DNA from: Holothuria scabra
Lineage: Eukaryota > Echinodermata > Holothuroidea > Aspidochirotida > Holothuriidae
DNA: 64,000 bases
Assembly (NCBI GenBank): GCA_037179385.1
Contig: CM074187.1
Location: 7,688,001-7,752,000, forward strand
Direction: 5' to 3'
The notes below the pieces were generated by a model. That model saw only the letters and a list, made by a program, of their open reading frames with translations, searched no databases and had not been told where the DNA came from. Shown here piece after piece: positions 23,592-35,050 of this stretch; within the stretch, counting starts at the first letter, position 1, and each line of letters starts with the position of its first letter. The translations under genes and the position numbers were made by a program.

Positions 23592-24545
23592 GCCATACTG
23601 TCTGCCCTCAGTTCTGAGCTAGCCTTTCAAAGAATAGGTCTTTCAAGAACTATCAAAAGGTTAAACACACAGCACTCTTAAAAAGAGATAAGATAAGTCA
23701 GCACATAAATTGTGTACAAATTTCTTCGAAAATCCTGCTCATGTTGCTAAAAACATTATCTGCCATAAAAAGTTAATTTTGAGACACGTGATTCTGAATC
23801 AAGAATTCCTTCCACAAAAAGTAGGAAGACTTCCCGAGCCCTGAAAGGGGAGAAACTTCTTGCAAAGTCTCAAAAGTGTCTAATCATGTATACAACCTTA
23901 AAAGGCAGAGTTAAAACGGCCAAATATTGTCTGAAGGCGGAACAAAACGGTACTTCATCAATAACCTATCCGATAAATCTCTATCGGATAAATATAAAAT
24001 ATCTCGAGGTAGGGGTTACAGTTTATAGCTATAACCTGCCCTTCAATCAGAATATCAAGCCTTACAGTCCTCAAAGGAACATTTAAAACAATGAGGATAC
24101 AACATACTCTGTATAAAAACCAAAGAGTTAAAACAAAACCTGCAGTGCTAAGACACTGGCACTTAATGCTGGAAAAAATCCAAATGTCAAATTTTCCGAC
24201 ACCACCGGTCATAGCCTTTGAGAGGGCACCCAAACTAAATACTACCTAGTTAATTCTAGGATTAACTTAAAGTGAGGGTGAACTGGAAACAAATCACGAA
24301 GAGAATGACCTTGGATTACTCCCTCGGTTCTCTCTTCGAGACGCTCTTAAATAGCAAATATTCTATCGAATTAAGACCAGGACAAACTAAAAAGTCCAAC
24401 TACTGATGAAGCTCAACATCTAAACACCAAGAGCAGGAACATGTCTAGTTAAAGGTTTTAGAAACCTAGAGCAGTACTTCAAATTATCTGCGGTCTTCAA
24501 TCCCACCCTACAGCATAAAAATGCTATCTGTCTAACTGTCTAAAT
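23592..24545. other. no gene or clear repeat seen
   Basis: Unremarkable AT-rich sequence; short open frames on both strands lack splice or composition support. Confidence 0.4.
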
Positions 24546-26300
24546 TCATAGACGGCGGAAGATGCTTTTTATTGGGGGGCCACAAGTTTTCGGCAGCCGA
24601 CATAATGGCGACGCCGCAAGGCGTCCAGTTTTGCGCGAAGCACAAAACCCCATCTGCGTGGGGTCAAGGGGCCCGCTTAAGGTCCCCTGGTGGAGTTCGG
24701 GGGAAAGCCTGGTAGGGGTCCAGGACAGTGGCGTAGCTAGGATATTTTTGCTGGGGTTATGGGGGCTGGATACTTTTGTAGGGGGCTGGAGTTTACTAAG
24801 TGTAGCGCCACCATCAGTTGGCCCGAAGCGTACAAAGAAAATTTTGGGTTTTAAAACCTTCCACATGGCTGGAAACGGAATTTGCCAGGTATAATTGTCC
24901 TACTTCTGGTGAGAAAAATTTGTGATTTTTCTCAGATTCAAACACACTTTTTAGATACTGATTAGCTCAGTCCCTTACTGCACTGGACTATGTATCTTAG
25001 GATGGCAAATCCAGAATCCTGCTGAATTTTGCAAGCAGCTGATCCAGTGCACGCCTGAGTATAGGGTAGTTCCATAAGGGTTACCGGTCGTTTCGCCCCC
25101 TTGCCAGTTCGCCCCCAACCAGTTCGCCCCGGTCGTTTCGCCCCCTTGCCAGTTCGCCCCGTAGGGGAAGTCGTTTCGCCCCCAAAGAGGAGGTCGTTTC
25201 GCCCCCAAATACTTGTGAGTATGACATCGAATAAACTGACTTTAAATACAGTTTTGTAGTTGTCATAACAGTAATTTTCAAAGTAGGCAAGAATGTGACA
25301 AAAACCTAGTCAAGTAAGGGTAGTCGGTGCGCTATCTGACGCACCAACCAGTCATATGTTAAGTTGACCTGGTATTCTCTTGCACGTCCAGAATTAATTT
25401 CACAAGCAAGTAAGCTAGCATTTTTAAAACCTTTTTCGATTTATGCGCCATTTGTTGGAAATTATAAATAGAACCAAACAAAACAACCACAATATATGAT
25501 AAGCGAATTTTTACACAAAGAAGCACGTGAACGATGTAGTAACGAGAACGCATATAGAAAGTGTAACGTTACATCAGTACTATCAACAAAATTAACACTC
25601 AGCAATTGCGCGTACGTGCGCGTACGTGAGTTAGTACAAATGAACAACTTGTTTCACCTTTAAAAATAAAAAACTCAATCTCATCCTGAAAGACAATTAA
25701 ATAAGAAACTTGACTTCGTTGACATCTTTTGTTCTAAAACATTCACTTGTTAAGTTGTTGTAAAGGGACCTGCTTCAGAAAGACTAGGGGGCGAACCGGT
25801 AGGTCTTTGGGGGCGAACTGGCAGGTCTTAGGGGGCGAACTGGTTAACGTTTGGGGGCGAACTGGTATTTAGGGGGCGAACTGTCAAGGGGGCGAAACGA
25901 CCGGCTACCTTCCATAAGCGTAGGGGAGCATTTCGGTTTGTGGAAGGAGATTTTTGCCCGAAAATGCAAATCTGCCTGTGAGACAGTCAAAGAGGAGCGC
26001 CACCACTAGTTGGCACAGAAAATTTGGAAATTTGTGCCTCTCAGGCAATCGAAAATGAAATTTCCCAGGCATGTAAAGGGGATCCAAGCAGTCTCTTTTT
26101 AAGTTTCGATTGCAGATAAACATTCATTTCAAACTAAAATTCAGCCAGAAAAACTAAGCGGAGCGCCACCATTAGTCCGGGTGTGAAGCGTACAAAAATT
26201 TTTTTGAAAAATCGGACCCCTTAGATAGTCAAAGATGACATTTCCCAGGCTAATAGGGTGATCTAAGCAATGGCTTTGTGATCAGAAAATCACCAGATAA
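24546..26300. repeat. old repeat with ~165-185-bp internal units, split by a fold-back element
   Basis: Blocks containing GCGCCACCA.TAGT, then GAAATTT..CCAGGCAT, start near 24806, 25997 and 26163. Removing the fold-back element (831 bp) leaves spacings of roughly 360 and 166. A CAGTGGCGTAGCTAGG motif at 24726 looks like an element end. Confidence 0.5.
25079..25909. mobile_element. fold-back transposon, 831 bp, with 9-bp target duplication
   Basis: TTCCATAAG flanks it on both sides (25070-25078 and 25910-25918). The ends GGTTACCGGTCG and CGACCGGCTACC are inverted with one mismatch. The left arm (to ~25210) has seven TTCGCCCC repeats, and the right arm (from ~25783) has six GGGGCGAA repeats, 13-23 bases apart, as in fold-back elements. 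The ~570-bp core has no recognisable transposase. A 9-bp duplication fits Mutator-like or fold-back elements. Confidence 0.93.
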
Positions 26301-27819
26301 AATGTATCACTATACCAATGGATGAAATGGTCCATGGTCATGGTCAAATTAATCCAACGTACGAAATTAAAAGGGCTTATCCATATCTGGGGCTGTTATT
26401 TTTCATTTTTATTATGATCGCCCTCACAAAAAAGCCCAATGTTTCTTTTTTCTAACTGTGAGCCGTGACAAAAGTTCATCGCGCAACGCTAGGATCTGCA
26501 GGACCCCCAGTCCTTTTGATATTGCCGGGGCGAGTTGATACCACTCTCTGGCTTCCCTTCCCCTACACGGAAGCAAATCCTTTCGCAACTAACTCAAAAC
26601 ATTTTCCCCTTCCAACGCCCAGGCACGGGATAGAGCTTCCTGGACTGATTTTTAAGTGCGTGGCGCACATGCATTACGTATTATTAGTAGCAAAGTAGTG
26701 CTAACAGGCTTATAAGCTCATCGAATTCTTCGTACGTTAGTTTGGTTTGATGTTCTGGTACAGTGGTAACAAGACGTATCGGAATATGGTACACATTCAG
26801 TATACATCAGTACCTGCGGGTGTATGGTGGGAAGGACGGAGCAACTTGTGTGTGTTTTAAATTGGAATATCAAGGAAATATTTACGGTCGGTAAAGTGAT
26901 GTGAATGTCATCGGTCCGTTTTTGAAGATTATCGTCAAGGTCGCCAGTTTTTGGGATCTGGATTTATTTTACATGCCACACGTCAATATGGCAGGCTTGC
27001 CAGCAGTTTATTTCTTACTATGATGTGCAGGAAGGTGTCAACAAATTATCTGCCTGACCGGGAATTTGGAAGGTAGACTCTTCAAATCCTCATATTAGGC
27101 TAGGCCTAACGTTAGGTATGGAAGTATGGTTAAAACCTAGGGCCTAGGCTAGGCCAAGATCTAGACCCTTTATGCTTTCTGCAATTACGTTGTCAGTATA
27201 ACTTGAGCTTGATGTTAAGTGGTGGGGCCAGATAATTTCAGTACCTTGCCAACTGCCAAGTAAATTTGAACCAAAAATTTTGCCTGACTTTGGAAAACGT
27301 CGTAGGTAACAGTCATAGCCTCTTGAGTCTTGTCTAACTCGTATTCGTAACTTACCTAGGCCTAGGGCCTAGCCTAGCCTAGGCTAGGCCTAACGTAAGC
27401 TTGTCAGTCATTGCCGTTCACAATCACATGAAGGTAACTCAGTGGGCTAAAAAAGTTAGCCAATGGCTAGAGCCTTGGCTCATGACTTAGTTGAGCCTAT
27501 GCAAGGCTCAACTAAGTTTGCTAGAGTTCATAATGAAGGCCTTGACCTAATTGCAGATACAACTATATAATGCCTTGCCAGTATACTGTCAAATGTTCAC
27601 CTAAGAGTAAGAACTCTGTCATTTCAAGATTTTTACACATTATGTTAGTAACTTAGTCATGCAGATGCGCACTTGACTGGCCCGCACACTTGGCTGTCAC
27701 CCTATCATACAAAGAGACATCACACTGCCTTGGGAGGCACAGTCACTTTGCACGAAGTTAACAAAGGTACTAAATACACAAATTTAAAAATGGTCACTGA
27801 GCAGACTTTGCAGGGTTCT
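26301..27819. other. intergenic; CTAGGC-rich low-complexity patches
   Basis: About 27100-27400 has repeated CCTAGGCC/TAGGCCTA palindromes. The 26500-27060 part has somewhat more CpG and could hold a non-coding first exon of the ENTREP-like gene, but I cannot show it. Confidence 0.35.
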
Positions 27820-28281
27820 GTTAGTTTTGGAAATCAATTAGTTTCCTCCCCAACCAAAAATTAGTTTCCGCCCCTAATGGTGTTAGTCTCCCCCCGTAGG
27901 CCTATGTAAGTTAATTTCAACTTAAGTGAGGAAAATACTGTTGTAGGACTATTTGTTGTAAGTAAAGAAAGGAATTGATTTCAATTGCAAATGTATGTCA
28001 CTCAATAAGGACAAGTTTGACAGTTGCAAAGTTTTTTAGGCCCTAAGCCTATGCCTCAAATTTAGGGCCTTTATGAATAGGCCTAGATAGGATAGGACAT
28101 GGTTGCGTATGCTTGGAAATAAAATTGTTGGCTAGGCTATAGGCCTGAAAAACTTTCATGAATAAAAAATGGCACAAGAAAGGATTTTGCGCCTAAAGAA
28201 ATAATTATGAAAGGTGTATCACTTAAGTTTCCTCCCCTTCAACTTGGGAGGAAACTCATGTTTTTAGGGGAGGAAACTAAC
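27820..28281. mobile_element. fold-back-like element with TTAGTTTCCTCCCC end repeats
   Basis: The left side has AGTTTCCTCCCC and AGTTTCCGCCCC, and the right side their inverses (GGGGAGGAAACT) three times. The outer ends are GTTAGTTT/AAACTAAC. Flanks share GTTCT only roughly, so the target duplication is uncertain. Confidence 0.55.
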
Positions 28282-29753
28282 TGTTCTGGAGACTAATGGT
28301 AACCGACTGCCCCTCCTTTCAAAAGTGGAGTTGCAGTGAACAATAAATTTTTCAAAATATTCACACAAATACACAGTATCATTTTGTGACTAACAAGCAA
28401 TACAAATTCAGAAACAATCATTGTGACTGTATTTGCACTCCCACTCAAAAGTGAAGGCTTAGTGAGCTTAGTAAATTCTTTAAAAAATATTCACACACAG
28501 TTGGCAAAGAAGACTTACATTGGGTGGTTCTTAATACAGCATGCAAGTTTGCAACTGTCTTAAAAGCCTTTCGTAGAAAAAGGTGTTTCTTGCCTGCGGT
28601 GGGGTATTCTTTAGTTACATGATACTGCAATTTTCGAGACTTGCTTTGCAGAATTCCATGCACATGAAGGCCCCATTATAAATGGTTCGATATTATGCAC
28701 TGCTAACAGTTGCAACTCAGAGCCCCATAGGCCCGGGGATGGTTGGGCTTTGAGCTGGGATTTTGACCTCACTGGGCAGGGACTTGTGCCACAGCCAGGA
28801 TTTGACACAATCTGGAAGGCAGAGGAAATCTGGCAGGGCATTTACTCATGGTTTGCATAATGCCACTGGAGACAGTGAGGCCTGTGGTCTTGGTCGCTGA
28901 CTTACACACGGTCAAGACCCCACCCTGTCTGGACATGGCCAGGCTCTGCCAGAATTGGCCCTCTAAGTAATGGACTTAGAGTAAAGAAGCCAGTAAGCCA
29001 CAATTGGAAAAAAGCCACATAGCTAGTTATACTTAATCCAATTGGTTAGAAATTGGGCCGTAAAGTTCCATCATAACTCATACTATATTCAGAAACAAAC
29101 GTGTCTCAAAGTTTAGATGCAAAGACGTTCATTCGAAGTCCAAATAGCTGGGCTTACAATTGGGCCCTATGTAATTCATTAAAGAGCCAATCCTCTCACT
29201 CAAACAACTACAGTTCTTGTAGGGGTTAACAGAAATTCTCAACTGGTCAGCTCTTTGATTGACAGCTAATTCAAACAATGCAGAGTACCAAAGCTGATAT
29301 TACACAGCATGAACTGTACTGTGAGTGTTTTGGTTACACACATTGAGCTTTTATTTAAATAATTACCATGAAGCAATAAACTGAGATTGTGTCTGGATGA
29401 GGATGAATTTCAGACAGTTGTGGAAGGCTTAAGTAAGAAAGTTAGGAGAAATGATAATGTTTTGGGTGAGGGAATTGGGCCTTTAAATTTAAAAGGGTTG
29501 TGGGAAATGGGCCAATGTTGAAGTCACACTTTATTTTACTAAATTGTTCCAGTGGAATGGTTGGCATTTATGCAAACCCCACTCCCGTTTAAGTCATATC
29601 CTACAGTATGTATGACATTGTCCTTGAAGTCTACTTTAGACCTTTGGCCTGTTTTGTCTAATTTGTTTTCCACGAAGTTGAAGAACTACAAAATTAAATC
29701 AATTGGCAACAGTTTGCCTTTTGTTTAGTATTTATTCGGAAGTTTAACTTTTG
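28282..29753. other. non-coding, includes dispersed repeat copy at 29190-29420
   Basis: The 29190-29420 block matches 14157-14370. AATCCAATTGGTTAGAAATTGGG near 29036 resembles 15671. No gene. Confidence 0.5.
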
Positions 29754-29761
29754 TTCAATTG

Positions 29762-31820
29762 TAGGGCTGTCAGCGATTAGCGATTAATCCCCAGCCAAGT
29801 AATCGTTGAGTAAAATGTTACATGCGATTAATCGCATCTCATGCCCCGGGGACTCTGACTTGCGTTAAGTAAACAATGTATCCTCCATCTTCACAAGTTT
29901 AGCTGCCTTGACAAAGCATACGATGTCTACAGTATGAACAACAAGCTCAAAAATTGCGCAGCTTTGACATGGACCTGTTATCCACCCAACCCCCGCTAGT
30001 TTACATGTGATTGTGTGCGGTGTCATGGGGGACGTTTTAATCTGTGAACCCCAAACACGGAACCTGTTGTGACAGGCTTTACTTCAACACCACCAATACA
30101 TTTGTAATGAACATAATTTACAATGAAATTTGAAAGCACTAAACGTTAAAGGTCCAGAGTAATCCTCGGGTTAGAGGCCATTGCAAAAAGCTTGAAAAGT
30201 CTTTTGCTAGACTTGACATTAGGAAGTTCAGTTTCTCTCATAGGGTTGTTAGTGAGTGGAATAGCCTGCCTGAGTGGGTTGTTAACTCCACATCAGTGCA
30301 CCGTTTTAAGGTTAATATTGACAAGTTTTTCCATGACTGTGGTAGAATCTAATCTTTCTGGGCTCTTTAGGTGTTGGTGGTTTGCTTTGTTTTGGGGTTT
30401 TTTTTGGATTACAGGGCATCTTATGGGGCCTTTACAGCCCTCCTTTGCCCTTTAACCTGTTATGTTATGTTATGTTATGTATGCATGCACCACAGTGTCT
30501 TTTAAGTACCCTGTGTGCCATTGTGCACTTCGCGGTAATAGTTCAATTTCAACAGCCACTTGTCAATTCGCTACTGGCGTACGTCTCCCAAAATTGCAGC
30601 TTGAAATTAACAAATTTTAAAAAATTACAAGTTCAGCTTTCTAACCATGTTATTCCTGTCCTTGTGTCACGTAGGAGTGGTTTGTAAGTCATAAACTGAA
30701 AAAAGTTTCAAAAAAGTTTTGATTCCTGTTTATCAAGACCAACAGCATACATAGCAGCAGTTGCACACGGTAGCAGTCGGCCGAAAATTGTTTATACGCC
30801 GCTGCTTCGTGCTGTACATGGAACAAATTTCTGTTACAAAAATCGTACTCACTGATTGTCTGCTTGCGTTTATGAATGAAGCGGCTTCTTTAAAAGTTTG
30901 GGAATTCCCCTCTTCTAACGTAATTATTAGGGGAGGGTGTCATGTTATTGCCAATTGAAGAACACCCATTCTGTGAGCGCTTTTAACGATACACGCCGAG
31001 CGAGCCAATCAGCCAGCTGTAGGCATGTATCATGTGTATTACACTGTGCATGTAGCTAGCAGCTGGGGGGTCTTGTTTTGGTGCTGCGAATGTACGTACG
31101 GCTATTTACACAGTACAGGCGGTAACTTAAACATAAAATGGCCGGTGAAAACTACGAAGTCTAGATTTGATTGTAGCCTATTATTGTTAGCTCTAAGCTC
31201 TAACGTTACATTTTGTACTGTAAACTTAGGTGGCTAGGCTCTAGGCCTAGTTTTTGTTGTGGCTTGGGAAGCCACTATTTTTGGGGGGAAATTAGAAATG
31301 AAACAAATGGGTAGATTGGGCAAGTGTCAAAATTAAATATATCGTAGTCAGTCCTGCAGCTGTCTGCATAGGAGCTCATCGGCTACTTTCGCTGCGGATA
31401 CTGTACTGTGGCCTAGCCTATACTTTGTGAACGATCGTTGCTTTGAAGTACTGAAACTTCATCTAGCTACTGGTATGTGGTGTAACGATCTATATCAACC
31501 TCCAATGGAAGCAATTCTCCAAAAATTGCTTCGAACAAAATGTTTTGTTACTAAAGATAAAGGGGGTAAAAATGTTAAACTGGAGTCTGCTTCTAGGCAG
31601 ACCTGTGCGTCGTATTAACGCTAACTCGGTATTGGCCAGGGATTGCGAATTACTATACTACGGTTACACACACACATATATGTACAGTGCAGGTCTATTA
31701 CCGATATCTACATGTTACTACACGGGTTGGTTATGCATATGCAAATGCGATTAATCGCCGAGTAATCGCAAAAAGATGCGATTAAACGTTTAGTTCACTA
31801 ATCGCAAATTGACAGACCTA
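29762..31820. mobile_element. hAT-type element, 2059 bp, with 8-bp target duplication
   Basis: TTCAATTG lies on both sides (29754-29761 and 31821-31828). The ends TAGGGCTGTCA and TTGACAGACCTA are inverted with one mismatch. GCGATTAATCGC-like motifs cluster at both ends, as in 117-524. Inside is a LINE fragment (30143-30480). I found no transposase frame, so it looks non-autonomous. Confidence 0.92.
30143..30480 (+). pseudogene. 5'-truncated non-LTR retrotransposon (CR1/jockey-type) 3' end
   Basis: The frame from 30143 to TAA at 30350-30352 reads RGHCKKLEKSFARLDIRKFS, then a FSHRVVSEWNSLPEWVV motif typical of the extreme C terminus of reverse transcriptases of this class. A short T-rich 3' UTR ends in four TGTTA units (to about 30480), a usual tail for such elements. 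Only about 70 codons remain, so it is a dead insertion, nested in the hAT element. Confidence 0.85.
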
Positions 31821-31828
31821 TTCAATTG

Positions 31829-34577
31829 TACAGTTTACTGACATTGTACCAAAATTTTGATAATTTTAGCTGTTGAATCAAAATTAGGCAAGGACAACAC
31901 TGAGTAAGCCATAGGAACTTCAGGAAAGATAAATGTCTATTTGGCTTACAAGATTTTGAAAATCTTGACCATGAAGGCACCACTGTTTACATTAGCACCA
32001 AAAATGTGGGGGATTTCTCTCTCCATTATTTGGGATGGGATTTTAAAGTGGAACTAGGAGATCTCCGACAACTCCCAACTACAAAGAAAAAGGTTTGCTT
32101 CATGTTCTTCACACAAAAATATAACAAGGGGTAAGCTTTCTGGTGGAAAAGAAATATTAATAACCTGGTATAAAACAAAAAATTGCTAGCGACTGTAGAA
32201 TGCAATTTTTGCTTTCTGAGAAGGCAGTCATTGGCCTTTTTCTTGCTACAATTATAGGCCTGTGCTTAACATTGCACTAACCCCAGTTAAGTCCTAGGTC
32301 ATTTGTGTACAGGCCATCTGCTGAAGATACAAACGAACACTATGCACTGTTTACGTACGTGTACTCATTTTACTTTCAGACTCAGTTCGGCATGTGCGCT
32401 ACTATGCATCACACCTTAAGTTGTTTATTCATGAATAATCATTAACGAACAAGTTTTTGTTGGTTCATGCTCCTGACTGATGGGCTCATTACAGGAAAGA
32501 ACTCAAATATCATTTGGCAAACTGAATTCAACAACTGCACTTCGGACAAAGATTACTCCCAAAAGAAGCTAAGGCTGTCCTTCTAAGTATGTTAGAACCC
32601 CTTAAACAGTATCCAGCTTCAGCTATCTGGTTCTTATGCTGTTACGATTTTAGGAGGTTTAAGTATTTCTTTATAACAATCTCATAGTTCCACTTTCAAA
32701 ATATTATGGGGTGGGGAAGAATATGTTGGAATATATCAAAGTTTGAGGTCTTGTTGTCCTGTCCTTACACAGACCTTGTATTCAATACTGACAAGTTTGG
32801 CTAGAATCACTCATATGCTGCCAATAGCACTGTATTTTTCACAGTTTGTTTCTTTGATGTCACTTACACATGGAAGGGAACAATGCCATTTCTGAATCAC
32901 ATTTTCTTTTTTCTGTTTTCCTTAAAATGTTTGCATTGTTTTTAGTATTAATTGAAATATTTAAAATTCAAACAGTACTCTATTTTTTTTCTTTCATGTC
33001 TTTACAAATCAAACACCATGTGGAAATTTTCCTACAATGAAAATTATTTTTTGGTGGAGTCTCAACTTTTTTTGCTAGAATCCTACAATCTCACATGAAC
33101 AGTCACTTGAAAAGTTTACTGTTCCCCCATTTCACCACACTCCACCCCTGTCTCCCCTCTCCCCCTCCTCAATAGACTTGCTTTCAATTTTTTTGGTCAT
33201 TCAACCTCACACTTAAGTTAATTAGATTTATAGTTTTTTTTCACTATGAAATGGCAGAGTTTTTCCTGTTTAAACAACAATGTTATGTACAGTATTTACA
33301 TAGATTTGGATAAAGGAATCACAGTTCTTAAAAGATACATCCTTCCAGGAAGGAAGGATGTGTATGAGACAGTGGGTGCTCTGTGGCCTGGGAAAAATTG
33401 GCCTTCCTGTGGGATTTTAAGTGGGGAATGTGATGTAGGTTTTAAGTAACGAATTGAATCATCAAGGCTGTACACCCAAATCTACAGTTGCCTTTATTCA
33501 TTGTACCAGGGGAAGGTTTGTCAAACAGCTAGTGTCAGACAACTTGGTTGGCATGTGATGTAACTGTATTACTGTAAGTACAGTCCTTTTACCTACAGTA
33601 GACTAAAAGCATTTAGTGTGAATGAGCATGTGCACAGAACTAGCATACCATGTACTCAGTGAACTGTAATATTGTCAATTAGTAGAGGTAAAGAAAATAA
33701 TCCAGGTGTTAGTTTGAACACAACAGTCATACAGGTAATAGTGTTCAGTTTTATTTTGATATTGGCAAGTAGCCTACAGTAAGTGGGTGATACATGTGCC
33801 AATAAGGATAATATTCTCTGAAGTTTTCTCTCTCTCCAGATTCACTAATTAGTTGTTCCATAGGCTGTGCAAGTATGCATGGGGCTGCCCCGTCAAGTGT
33901 CATCATTTTATAGAAAAACTTGGACGTGGCTTGTTAAAAAATACCCAAATACTGTCGAAAGCCATTTCAAATATTTTTTTCAAATGTTTGTGATTACTGT
34001 GAAAGTAATTAATATTCCCTATACCAACAGGTACATCATGAAAAAAGGGAATTTAAACTGTTAACCATTGTTGGAGAGGTAACCAGCAGAACTTCATGTA
34101 ATTTTAAATCCTGATAATCGGTCTAACCAATTGATTCACTGTCAACCCCTTGGTCTAACTACAACAGCATATGGGATACGTGGTGTTTCAGTTGAATAGC
34201 TTTCCTCGTTATCGAGAGTATGTACTATAGTAATGGTAACTTGACAATGGCTTTTACCACAGTACATAGATTTACATTGTAAACTTCATTCTGGTTATTG
34301 AATAATACATTGGTTTTCATTAATTGTGCTATCAGTGAAGTGTGGAGATGATTGTTGTGCTGCTGTATACAGTACCAAATAACACATTTCATACTTAAAA
34401 TTGCACTATTCTTGGATCAGTTCTGGTTGTACCTCCAGTAGGTATGCAACTATTCATAAAGTAGACTGCTTGTTAAGCTGTATAGTAAAACCAGTATAAA
34501 ATTTTCTAGCACAATGGGCCTAGCTGTTACTGAATGTCTTACTCATTGTTGATTTGTTTTTTATTTGGTTTCTACAG
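31829..34577. other. upstream of, or first intron of, the ENTREP-like gene; nothing firm seen
   Basis: No exon, RNA or repeat is supportable. The AG at 34577 with a pyrimidine-rich tract implies at least one upstream non-coding exon somewhere 5'. Confidence 0.4.
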
Positions 34578-35050
34578 CTGTTCCATCAAGTGACCATGGC
34601 ATGAATCTTTTGGCCTGCACCTGAAAAGTGCAAAACAATTTGGAAAAAAAAAATTGAAAAAAGTTCCTATTGAATTAGTGAAAACTGTCACTTACAACAG
34701 ACCACTCTGATCAATGAAGTAGTAACAAGATGGACAATTCATTGGGATAGACAAATCAACTGCTTGAAGCAAACAGAACGCCAGGTATGGCCCATTTGCG
34801 AAATCACCAGCCACAGTACCAGCCAAGGAGGCTAAGAAATGGCAATTCTCAGGTACATCGAGGGAGTGACAGAGAGGCAGGCTTTCACACTAGAGGGCGT
34901 TATTCAAAGAAGAGGAAGAAAACGGTGCTAATTTTAGGGATAACTCAAATGATTTTAGGATTATTTGTGATTGGTATCAGCTTTTCTGTGTTTGCTCTCA
35001 CTTCAGCAAGTAGGATTCGCCATGCTAGTCCCTGCTGGGCAGGGTTTGCA
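34578..35050 (+). CDS. first coding exon of the ENTREP-like gene with 5' UTR
   Basis: The exon starts after tttctacag (34577) and ends GCA|gtaagt. The start ATG at 34787 has G at -3 and +4. The last upstream in-frame stop is TAG at 34748-34750, which supports this start. The 209-nt leader holds four short upstream reading frames. It encodes the basic N terminus, TM1 and SASRIRH...WAGFA. Confidence 0.88.

Noticed and set aside
26700..27070. First exon and promoter of the ENTREP-like gene
   Set aside because: Somewhat more CpG and a few GT donors, but nothing distinguishes it from neighbouring DNA without transcript data.
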